64,000 nt of DNA from Tetrapyrgos nigripes (lineage: Eukaryota > Basidiomycota > Agaricomycetes > Agaricales > Campanellaceae): NCBI GenBank assembly GCA_013368315.1, contig JAACJM010000076.1, positions 248,001 to 312,000 of the forward strand, written 5' to 3'. The notes under the pieces are model-generated. The model was not told the DNA's origin. It did not search any database and saw only the letters and a list, made by a program, of their open reading frames with translations. Positions 36,001 to 45,313 of this stretch are shown here, piece after piece. Position 1 is the first letter of the stretch. Each line of letters starts with the position of its first letter. The position numbers and the translations under genes were made by a program.

Positions 36001-37216
36001 TTGATGACGAGATTCACATCGAGTCCAATCGGTACGTCCAGAACGACGATCAAGAGCCCTCTGACTCTCCAGGCCATTTTCTGACGGGCCACGTGAATAC
36101 GAGGATCGTCGGAGGGAAGTAAGAAGGCATCAAGGGTGGAAGAAGCAGGACGCTTGAGCTTGTTCAAGACCATGTCTTTCCAGGTCGCAGGTATGCTGGA
36201 TTTCTTCTTGTCGACGGCAACGAGGTAGACTCTGGTACGCGTGTGAGGAATGTAGAACTGCTTGGTATCGACCCGAGAATAATCGGCACTGTATCCGTTC
36301 TGCTCAAACTTGCTCTTGACAAAGCCCCATGGAGCTCCACACACATTCTCGAGAATGACGAGCGGTGGCCTGTGTTTCTTCACCCAGGACAGCATCCCAC
36401 GGAACGTCCGACCAGACTCGCCATTAGCTTCAATGTCTTGCTTTTCGTTGTTGAGACTGGAATAGTCGACGCAAGAGGTACCCGCGACCAGCAGATCAAC
36501 ATCTCCTGGTACAGGAACCAAAGATCCATAGGCAGTGTGACTGAACGCATCGTGAGTAAAGAAATTATGAGAGAAATCGCTACAACGCACGCTTCATCTC
36601 CTCCTAGCTCACACACGTCACGAAAGAGAATCGGTGGATGGAAGTTTCTCTCAATGTAGGCCTGTTTGAAGGGCTCAATCTCGCATGAAAAGACGTGCTC
36701 AACCTCGAGGTTGACGTCAAAGTGCTCGCGAATGGAGTCTTGGATAAGCTCCAGCGCCAGAAGAGGAGACTCGGTGCCAGAGCACATAGTGGCGACGCGT
36801 ATTTTCCGACCACTAACGCGTTCCGCTACGTCTTTGATCTTGGGAATGCGACTGACGAGATCAGAGAAGATGAGTGGAATGTCATGGATGGGAGGCAAAT
36901 GCGACGAGTCTGGGGCGCGACTCTTGGTATCTTTCTTCGCGACGAGGGCGGATTCGTCATCTGACGAGTCCGGGGTGGGGGCTTTTTTGGCACGCTTCTT
37001 CTTGGTGGTGGGTGCGCGTTCGTCGTCAGACGAGTGAGGGGTAGGAGCCTTCTTGGTACGCTTCTTCGCGACAACAGATGGTGGTTTGTCATCGGCCTCT
37101 TCTTCCTGTCCAGAGGCGGAAGACTCGCTGTTCACGTCGTCTTCCGCGTCTTTAGACTTTAAGAAGAAGGACTCGAGTTTTTTCTGGCCTTTGAGCTGGG
37201 CCTTTGCCTTGACCAT
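30075..37216 (-). CDS. DNMT5: DNMT5-type DNA cytosine methyltransferase fused to SNF2 ATPase and RING
   Basis: Nuclear ATP-dependent CpG methyltransferase of the DNMT5 class, which in Cryptococcus maintains DNA methylation; about 2,200 residues. Order: PIP box QKKLESFF (residues 11-18); charged low-complexity repeats to residue 110; methyltransferase motif I (MCSGTES, about 144-150), motif IV with catalytic Cys232 (AGTSCVDYSS), motif VI (LENV), motif VIII (RTRVYLVAVD), motif X (AGNAMSTTVVG); Cys-rich zinc segment (CVDCGASSCKKCGG); SNF2 ATPase with Walker A (DQVGYGKT), motif II as IDEYT, motif III (LSGTPPL); a RING (CPACGRDN, CGHTGCFDC); helicase C-lobe ending QAIGRVVRYGQ. About 340 disordered residues interrupt the ATPase between motifs Ib and II. 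No chromodomain is visible. The frame breaks once, at 36077-36080, as if one A were missing on the coding strand; everything else joins by short introns. Shares a bidirectional promoter with KAR9. Confidence 0.93.
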
Positions 37217-37524
37217 GGGGTAGGAATCTTTCAAACAGACTGAGACGCGTTACGCGGCGTGACTTTGTAGACGCGTGACGCGTGACTGGCTTAAGTAATG
37301 GCTATGAAGTGAACAGTGTTGAGTTCCTTCCCAAGTTGCAGTCTACAGCGATCCGTTCAACGCTCATAATTCACGACTTGTTGCGGTCCAGTTGTCCGCC
37401 GAGTCGTGTACCGGCTTCCTTATATACCCTTCGTAACGACTTTTGGACGTTGGTTGCGACCTCGGCGGATCCCTAATTCATCGCACGCTCTTTCCTTTAC
37501 TTTCTCTTTCTCCGCCTTGTTCCA
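37217..37524. promoter_or_regulatory. Bidirectional promoter DNMT5/KAR9 with three ACGCGT boxes
   Basis: Three MluI cell-cycle box cores (ACGCGT) lie at 37245-37250, 37271-37276 and 37278-37283, all within 70 bases upstream of the DNMT5 ATG. In ascomycete yeasts this is the MBF (Mbp1-Swi6) site driving G1/S transcription. The intergenic space of 308 bases also serves KAR9 on the other strand. Binding by a basidiomycete MBF is inferred. Confidence 0.6.
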
Positions 37525-40372
37525 ATGGCGGCTCTCAGCTCTTCAATGTCTCAAGCTTCGCTCGTCAGCGATAACACCAATCTTTCCCGTTCCAACTCCA
37601 CCTACTCTCCACCTTCTCCCGAATCCGTAGGCTCAGCTTCCTCCTCCAAACTCTCTCTGACCCAACAGGATGAAGGTGTGCCTGACATCTTATCTTTCTG
37701 ACATACCCTCACAGTTGTTCCCTAGAGAATGAAACTATCACCGCTAAACGCGCTCCTCTTAGGAAACTTGAAAGACACACGAGTTCAGAGTGCGTCATGT
37801 CCTCGCTTGACACATCTAAAACCACTCATTAGCAACAGGGATCTACGACTGTTGGCTATTTCGACTCATATGACGGAGCTTTCCTACACTATATCAGATA
37901 TCCAAACTCGGATTTTTGGTGCGTCCTGAATCCCCGACAGTATAACTACTATGCTGCTAATGTCTTTTGTGCGTGTAGAGATTCAGGAACTCAGGCATAA
38001 ATCCCAAGCTGCAAGTGGAGACGATGCTGGCACAACAACCGTGATAGATCAATCTCTGATGGCTTTGGACGAAAAGCTCGAGAGTGTATCCAAGGGAATG
38101 AAGTCCGTCAACGATTCCCTTGAACCTCTCCTCTCCTCTACACCAACGGTCTCTCAGACTGACGATCCAAATCCGAATGCAGCTATTCTTCGCAAACATA
38201 CGACCTTAGTTTCAGAATGGGAGGCAGTACAGGAAGAGAGTGAAGTGCTTAGAGAGGAGTTGAAAGAAGATAAATGGTTGACGGTGTTTCGAACAGTCAC
38301 GGATCAGGCAGATGGAATGATGTCGAGCTTGGAGAAGGGCGTAAATCGTTGTCAAGTGAGCACTGACTCTACGTGGCACTTTCGGATCCATACTCACTAA
38401 AACCGGTTAGGAATTCATTTGGCAAGTGCATCGGAGGGGAATAGAAGACGGCCTATCGCGTTCCCAACTTTCACTCAATCAACGCGATGACAAGTCTAAT
38501 CCTACCTTTGAAACATTCACGTCCCTTCTTGAATCCTTTGAAGCCAAGAAGAAGTGAGCAGCGTCAAATTTTCTCTCTAGTACCTGTTCTCATAATTTCC
38601 CTAGACATTACATGCCTGCGACCTCGAAAGTTCTCTCTATCATTGACAAAGGTGTTCGTGATCGTGTTACCAAAAATGGCGAGACATTACGTCGTCATGC
38701 AGAGTCTGCCCAGAGATGGAAGAACTTGAAAGACCGGATAGCGAGAACCGATGCAGAGATGGAGAATATTCGCAAAATATTGCTGCAGGGTGATGGTGCA
38801 ATGAGTGAAGGTGGATCAAGTACGTCTGGCAATGGTTATTTGGCCACACCACCTAGTGGGAGTCGTGGCTCTAGTGGCACCCTTTCAAGATCCATATCTC
38901 CTTTCCGGAAGTTTGCCCGAAAGATTACAGGATCAAACCGCTCACCTGTTACACCGGTGACTCCGTTGAATGTGAACAAAGTCAATGGATCTCGTACTCC
39001 TTCCTCGGAGCCCACGCTTCGTCGACAGAGGACTTCGATATTTACGACCATACGAGGAGCTACGCCAGTGACTCCCGATAGACCAGCGCACAAGTACAGC
39101 CAAAGTCTAACTCCAGATTCCTCCCCCAGGAATCAACGTGCCGAGGCAACGATCAAGGGTCGTTCTCCGTCCAAACAGCCCTGGAATAGTTCCACAAAAG
39201 TTCAACCGGAAGATCGTTCCCGTACCATAAAGGCTACACCATCCAGAAGAGCCCCGTCAGCTACTGGACATTATCCAGATGCTTCCTCTACAGGGACCAC
39301 GTACAAACGAAGTCTGTCGCGGGCATCAATGGCCTCATCACGACCATGGTCCCCTCTGACATCATCTGTGTCAACCACACATTCCTCCAACTACCCACCT
39401 CTTCCATCCTACAATCCTCCTTCACGAGCACAAACCCCGGCTCGTGCTCCCTCTCGGGCTTACACTCCTGGATTGACCAGTTCGACACCCAAACCGAGGC
39501 CCAATACTCCCAGTCATATTCCTGCTCCTTCCAACAAGTTACTATCAATAGCAGGTCCACCATCTGACGCTGGTTGGGATGATGAATCCCTTGGCTCCCC
39601 ACTGAATCGTGCTCTCTCACCCGCCCTGAGCACTACAACATCACAAAGTGCCTTGGGTGGCCATCCTCCACGGCCACCAAGTCGTTCCATGATTCCTATT
39701 CCGTCCGTGCAGTTATCCACACCATCAAGGCCCGGTACCTCGATGTCCATGAAGCGTAGTGAAAGCCCATCTACAACATTCAGATCTGCGGCTGCTCGAG
39801 CGCAGACCCCAGAGTCAGCCTTGAAGGCCCGAGCGCAACAAGTAGGTATCTACACAGGCTCTGTAGGCCGCTCGGCTCGGCCGTCTATCACCAAGCTACC
39901 ACCTTCGAGTTTCAGAGATGGCGCTGGTAGTACTAGTCGGGTCTCATCCCGTTCAGGCTCCCACACACCATGGGGAGACAGTCTGCCTCTACATGAATAC
40001 GTTCCTTCAAATCCCAAAGATCCGCTGGATGCCGAGGTTGCTATTGTGGTGAATTCTCTTGCCCATGGGCTGCTTGTTGAGCGGGTGGATCCCCCTCTGA
40101 AGAAGATCCCGAAGGAAGGAGAGGAGATCAAGGCTCAGTATTCCTTCTCAAACGCACTGAGCAGCAAGGTGGTTACGTGCAAGCTGACCACCCTCACACG
40201 AACCGGCAAAGGTTCTTCCAAAGGTGTAATGACCAAGAAAGTAATGTGCCGAGTCGGTGGTGGTGAGTTGATCGATGTCTTTTGATCAACGACTGATGTC
40301 TGACCGAATTTTCTTATCGCAGGGTGGCAAGATCTGAGTCACTACATCTTGAACCGCCAGGCCGGTATGTGA
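37525..40372 (+). CDS. KAR9: KAR9-like spindle-orientation protein with C-terminal GAR domain
   Basis: Microtubule plus-end associated protein that in yeast links microtubules to actin via EB1 (Bim1) and myosin. The N-terminal half is helical (IDQSLMALDEKLESVSKGMK; LSIIDKGVRDRVTKNGETLR), matching the Kar9 N-domain region. The central 400 residues are Ser/Pro/Arg-rich and basic, with two SxIP sequences (SHIP and SMIP) that match the EB1-binding consensus. The C-terminus (DPLDAEVAIVVNSLAHGLLV to CRVGGGWQDLSHYI) is a Gas2-related GAR domain, a microtubule-binding fold. The start at 37525 gives MAALSSSMSQASLVS. Introns of about 50 nt near the 5' end, and one just before the last exon (GWQDLSHY). 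Basidiomycete genes with this plan are annotated as karyogamy protein; function here is inferred from domains. Confidence 0.8.
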
Positions 40373-40805
40373 ATGGTCTGTCCTGGTCTTTGCCTGGTCC
40401 TATTTCTCCATGAAGTTGTAGCGTACAGGAGCATTTTAGTTCGCTGTATTGTTTTCTCGTTGTCATGCATGTCCATCCTTTCCTTGCCCGCATTCTATGG
40501 AACAGTACAATATACATCTTTATGGTATAATATTTATGAAAGCGATGTCGATAAGTACTTACTCGGAAGAGTTGGTGGAGAGCAAGATGGTTGTTCCCGA
40601 ATCTGGAGAGAGGCTAGATTGAGTTCGATCCGATATGGAGTTTTGCTATGACGCCGACATGGCAATGTCTGGCCTGGATACACCTAGAAGGGTCCTTGCT
40701 CCCTGAATTTTCCGATAATTGTCTGCTGGGGCTATGGGTCCATGTACTTATGGACTATAAAAATGGACGAAAAGCAAAATATTCCTACAAACGCAGCCCG
40801 CCGCC
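40373..40805. other. Intergenic region upstream of TRAPPC12
   Basis: Holds the KAR9 3' UTR and the TRAPPC12 promoter. A TATA box lies at 40756. The last 60 bases are closely similar to the bases before the duplicate at 44185. Confidence 0.5.
40756..40763 (+). promoter_or_regulatory. TATA box of TRAPPC12
   Basis: TATAAAAA lies 50 bases before the ATG; the same element is kept upstream of the duplicate (44137-44144). Confidence 0.6.
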
Positions 40806-42925
40806 ATGAAACTCCACAAACTGCAGCACACCAAAGCTATCACTTTCCCTACATTCGAGCATGTCCCATCTACAGATCATGATCAGGACCTAACCATAGT
40901 CACCGCTCCAGAGAAACATCATGTTTTCAAGTCGGTGAAGCGTCGTCTACGGAGGATCTCGTCCTCGATGCATGGTTACAGCCGGAAGCGCCAGCGCTCC
41001 GCCTCGATCCCGGGCCCATCGCCTTCCGAACCAAACAATGGGCCTGGGAATACTCCTCCTTCCACCACTTCCATTTACATTCTGCCTTCTGTTGCGAGTC
41101 CACCCAGCGACGCTACCAGCTCTTCCCGTTCTCGTGACGACGACGTCTTTGCAATAATGTCGACGCCAGGTCAGGAACTTGGCTCCCAGGTCGACCCGAG
41201 GATCGCTGAAGCTGCTGAAGAGGACGCGTCCGACGACGGTAGACCCATGCTGTCCGTCTATGTCGAACCTGAGGTTCCTCAACCTTTCCTCATAGACGAC
41301 GAGCCGGATGGTAGTGCTTCCCCATCATCAGCACGTCCAATTTCACCAACCAACATGAACCTGGCGTCACCCTTGCTTGCTTCACCATCTCTCCCTTCCC
41401 CTAATCTCAATAAAGACGTACCTCCTCCGCCTTCGGAGAGCGACGGCGAAGAGGAGGCTCACGACGTGTACCTTCCCGAGCTTGTAATCCCGACAATGTT
41501 TCTTCCCATCCCCAACGTCCGTCCTCTCTCTTTCTATCTAATGTGGTGGCTTTCAAAGGATTTACTGTACTTCTCTCGTAATAGACTGATCCATTGACTA
41601 CATTGTTGACAAAATATATTCATCCTCCTGATAAACGCCCTGTTCGAGATCTATCTGGCGAATGGCAGAATAGCAGTTTTCATTCTTTAGTTGTAAGTTT
41701 AGGGATTATGACCTATCTTTGAGCGCACGCTGCGACATGTGCTCATCATTTGGATAGATGACAAACAGCTGGAGAGCTTTGGCTAGGATGGCTCGGGATA
41801 GGATTGTAACAACAGATCCTCAAGACTTGGCTCTCGTTTTAGGCGTAAGTCCTCGCCTCTTGCCATCGTGAAACATGGGAAGACCATCATCGTTTCTAGT
41901 TGTGGTATCTTCGTTTAGCCTGCCTCTCCCGTCTACGTCTTTTCAACCAAACCTCCGCCGAATGCACGAACCTCTTTTCAATTCTGAATGGCATCGAACC
42001 TCCCGAAGCCAAAGCATGGGTGTTTGATCGCGTCCTTCCCTTCGAGCTCGAAGTCATGCAAGCTCGTTTGAAGTATTGGGCAGGAGACCACATGGGCTAT
42101 CTCGATGCGCTCAACCTTCTTCTGAAGAAATGCAGGTCCAAAGCGTGCTCAGTGTCCGATGATGTCAATGTTGGGATGTGGAAAGAACGAGGAGCGAGAT
42201 TATGTCTTATTATTGCTTCACAAATGATGGAGATGAAGGTCGGCTTTATCATCAGTACTTACTTTACTCTCGGCTCTGATTGGTTGTATAGGATTTCGGA
42301 GCAGCAGGCAAGCTGCTTGAGCCTTTGTGCGATCACAGAGATCCGAGTGAAAAGTCGCCCGCCCTGCGTTCTGCCATTGGAAGGATTTACTTGCAAGGAG
42401 GATACTTGTCTAGAGCAACTACACACTTTGCTGCAGTCGATGCAGATCCCAATGCCGATCAATCGCTGAAGGACATGAATAAGGCTTTGCTTGCCTCAGC
42501 AAACGGTCAATGGAAGTTTGCTGGCGACACTCTAAGGAGTGTGTTGGAGAAGGATCCGGAAAATTATGTGGTGAGTTTGTGTCTCGTGGGATTAGGAGCA
42601 GCATACTGATTCCTTGCAGGCCGTAAACAATCTCTCTGTGGCGCTTCTGAGCCAGGGAAAACTGAAAGATGGGATAGAGGCATTAGAACGGGCACTCAAA
42701 ACCTCTCCTTCTAGTGTTGTCGTTGCTGAGCCTTTCCTCTTCAACCTTTGTGAGTTATCCTAAGAATCAATCAAGGGACTTGAATAACTGACAATTTCTC
42801 CAGCTACTCTATATGAACTTCGTTCGGCAACAGCTACAGAAAAGAAGCTCAATCTGTTGGTTGAGGTTGCTAAATGGAGCGGTGATGGGCTCAAGACTAC
42901 ATGTCTGAAAATGCCTTCGAACTAG
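40806..42925 (+). CDS. TRAPPC12: TRAPPC12-like TPR protein (TRAPP III trafficking complex)
   Basis: Tetratricopeptide subunit related to TRAPPC12, which works with TRAPP complexes in ER-Golgi and autophagy traffic. A disordered N-terminus of about 240 residues ends in the conserved ELVIPTMFLPIPN; after a 68-nt intron (donor GTCCGT near 41518, acceptor AATAG at 41585) the protein continues TDPLTTLLTKYIHPPDKRPV, then the TPR solenoid (NSWRALARMARDR, GLWYLRLACLSRLRLF, YWAGDHMGYLDALN, SAIGRIYLQGGYLSRAT, AVNNLSVALLSQGKLKDGIE, FNLSTLYELRSAT) and the family C-terminus CLKMPSN. If the first intron is retained, translation stops at 41597. At least six introns. The family call is firm from the TPR half; the N-terminal half matches no known domain. 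Its 5' half is duplicated at 44185. Confidence 0.85.
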
Positions 42926-43004
42926 CAGTGAAGTTTACTGTACAACAGTATCATATTCCAATTTTCGTTTGACTGTGATTCAGTGGTATGCTCGACTGCG
43001 TTTT

Positions 43005-43300
43005 TGAAAAGTTTGGCGCTAGACCGGTCATGACCCCCGCTTCTGACAGTGATTGGTAACCGGAGAGTGGACGACGTAACAAAGCGCACAATAGTGGATA
43101 CCTCCCCAGTTGCTTTCGGGCGGACAACCACGAGTGGAACGTGATCGGGTGGAAGATCAGCCTGAAAACCGTTTTTACTGCTGTAAATACGTCTGAGTGA
43201 TGATAGCCAGGCTTGGGAAAGAATCCTGAAGGGGGAGGAGATGGGGCGCGTCTTTGGCAAGCATCTCTCTGGAGACACCAGGCCCTATTGTAGTAATTGT
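43005..43300 (-). pseudogene. Fragment of FAD-linked (berberine-bridge-like) oxidoreductase
   Basis: Two overlapping minus-strand frames give parts of one N-terminal FAD-binding domain: SREMLAKDAPHLLPLQDSFP in one frame, then RPKATGEVSTIVRFVTSS and LPITVRSGGHD in another. RP...V...V and RSGGHD are the hallmark of the FAD_binding_4 (vanillyl-alcohol/BBE) fold. The order is right but a frameshift separates them near 43190, and nothing downstream of SGGHD matches the rest of the roughly 450-residue family. I therefore call it a truncated, frameshifted remnant. No intact parent copy is in the window. Confidence 0.6.
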
Positions 43301-43423
43301 AAAGCAAGGGAATGGGAAATGGGGAATGTGCAACCAACGGTGCAGTTTATGCTGTTTGACGCTGATCTCCATTCTTCTGACGCCCGTTCTGTGCAGCTTT
43401 TTCCCTGATTAATCTGATTGTCC

Positions 43424-43692
43424 CTGTCGCTGGCACCCACTGGCAACATCAATGTTGCCCCGATGGATGCGGATTTGGGGGTATTAGGGGAAGAAACCCA
43501 GCCTGAGTGTGCTATTATGCACTACATATTAGGTTGCGGAATGTATGATTGTGTGCGGACCTGGAGGCCTTCGTTCATGATTACTCCGGATCCTGTCGCT
43601 GACACTAACACCAACTTTGCTAGTTCCAATTGCAACTGCCCCGAGGGATGCGATGTTTGGCATATTATGGGAAGAAATCGAGCCTAAATGCT
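43424..43692 (+). repeat. Diverged direct repeat, two units
   Basis: Unit one (about 43424-43513) and unit two (about 43596-43692) both run CCTGTCGCTG ... TGCCCCGA.GGATGCG ... TATTA.GGGAAGAAA ... AGCCT.A.TG. Similarity is visible by eye but imperfect, so this is an old local duplication or the remains of a mobile sequence. Confidence 0.45.
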
Positions 43693-44136
43693 GCGCCACA
43701 GTATCGCTTTCTGGTACCAGCTGGACACTGTTAATGTTTGGTCGCTGGCAGATAGAATGTTATCGGGGCAAACTCTTCGTTGCTGGGATATATGTGTTCA
43801 TTTCGATAGCGTTACCCACATCTTGGAGAGTGAATAATGAGAGAGACATGGACGAATTGCAGCAGTCTGAGACTCTGAGAGAAAGAAGTGCACCGATGGC
43901 TACTCGGAGCGGTGTATAATGTCTATCTATCTACGTATCTATCTGGCTTCTAAAATAAGTTATGCCGCCATCAAACAATGTAATTGTACGCCGAATCTCA
44001 TTGTACCCGGTATCATCCTAGCCGGAGCCAGGCTAGCAGCCTTCCATCAACTGACACCTGAGATGCCCTATCTTGACACATGTCGAAAGTCAACTTGGGA
44101 GGACTGCCACCGCCTCCTATACATGAACTTATGAGC

Positions 44137-44144
44137 TATAAAAA
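44137..44144 (+). promoter_or_regulatory. TATA box of the TRAPPC12 duplicate
   Basis: TATAAAAA lies 48 bases before the ATG at 44185, in sequence shared with the TRAPPC12 promoter. Confidence 0.5.
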
Positions 44145-44184
44145 TGGATGAAAAGCAAAAATGTTCCTGCAAACGCAGCCGGTT

Positions 44185-45240
44185 ATGAAACTCCACAAAC
44201 TGCAGCACACCAAAGCTATCGTTTTCCCTACATTTGAGCATGTCCCATCTACGGATCATGATCAGGACCTACCCATAGTCACCGCTCCAGAGAAACATCA
44301 TATTTTCCAGTCGGTGAAGCGTCGTCTACGGAGGATCTCGTCCTCGATACATGGCTACAGCCGGAAGCGCAAGCGCTCCGCCTCGCCTTTCGAACCAAAC
44401 AATGGACCTGGAAATACTCCTCCTTCCACCACTTTTATTTACATTCTGCCTTCTGCGAGTCTACCCAGCGACGTTACCAGCTCTTCCCGTTCTCATGACG
44501 ACGTCTTTGCAGTAGTGTCGACGCCAGGTCAAGAACTTGGCTCCGAAGTCGATCCTAGGATTGCTGAAGCTGCTGAAGAGGACGCGTCCGACGACAGTAG
44601 ACCTGTGCTATCCGTCTATGTCGAACCTGAGGTTCCTCAACCTTTCCTCATCGACGACGAGGCAGATGGTAGTGCTTCCCCATCATCAGCACGACCGCAA
44701 GACCCTACTGTCCCTCCTATTTCACCAACCAACATGAACCTGGCGTCGCCTGTACTTGCTTCACCATCTCTCCCTTCCCCTAATCTCAATAAAGACGTAC
44801 CTCCTCCGCCTTCGGAAAGCGACGGCGAAGAGGAGGCTCACGACGTGTATCTTCCCGAGCTTGTAATCCCGACAATGTTTCTTCCCATCCCCAACATCCG
44901 TCCCCTCTCTTTCTATCTAATGTGGTGGCTTTCAAAGGATTTACTGTACTTCTCTCGTAATAGACTGATCCATTGACTACATTGTTGAAAATATATATTC
45001 ATCCTCCCCTGTTCGAGATCTGTCTGGCGAATGGCAAAATGGCAGTTGTCATTCTTTAGTTGTAAGTCTAGGGATTATGGTCCATCTTTGAGCGCACGCT
45101 GCGACATGTGCTCATCATTTGGATAGATGACCAACCGTTGGAGAGCTTTGGCTAGGGTGGCTCGGGATAGGATCATCCTCAAGACTTGGTTCTCGTTTTA
45201 AACGTAAGTTACTGTACAACAGCATCATATTCCGTTTGAC
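44185..45240 (+). pseudogene. Partial TRAPPC12 duplicate with internal deletion; N-terminal frame still open
   Basis: Direct duplicate of the 5' part of TRAPPC12. The first 263 codons (44185-44976) remain open and are the same length as the matching unspliced frame of the parent, although several indels exist between them (for instance an eight-residue insertion QDPTVPPI). The first intron donor has changed from AACGTCCGT to AACATCCGT, so the intron would not be spliced and translation ends IRPLSFYLMWW...NRLIH. Downstream, the second exon has a 10-base net deletion that shifts the frame, and the sequence jumps near 45200 from the NSWRALA exon straight to the parent's 3' flank (TACTGTACAACAG). 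The whole TPR solenoid is missing. It may be a dead pseudogene or a short new gene expressing only the disordered N-terminal region. Confidence 0.85.
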
Positions 45241-45313
45241 TGTAAATTAGAAATCGACGTAGCGGATACGGACAAGGGCAAGCAGTAAGGAAAGCAAATA
45301 TAACTTCACAAGC

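Larger units (their letters stand above)
42926..44184. other. Relic-containing intergenic region
   Basis: Between TRAPPC12 and its partial duplicate. It holds a decayed FAD-oxidase fragment on the minus strand (43005-43300), a diverged direct repeat (43424-43692), a short (TATC)n-like stretch near 43921-43945, and the duplicated TATA region (44137). Open frames between 43418 and 44134 have no recognisable domain. Confidence 0.6.

Noticed and set aside
36079..36155. A 71-nt intron explaining the DNMT5 frame break
   Set aside because: It keeps the phase, but the donor GTCCTG is poor and it would delete TLDAFLLPSDDPRIH, which looks like conserved protein. A one-base loss is simpler.
41224..41229. 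ACGCGT inside TRAPPC12, RFC3 (46204) and methyltransferase coding sequence as MCB sites
   Set aside because: These fall in codons at about the rate expected by chance; only promoter copies were counted.
40806..41597. A separate single-exon gene ahead of the TPR gene
   Set aside because: A 68-nt intron after FLPIPN joins it in frame to TDPLTTLLTK and the TRAPPC12 TPR body, so it is the 5' part of one gene.
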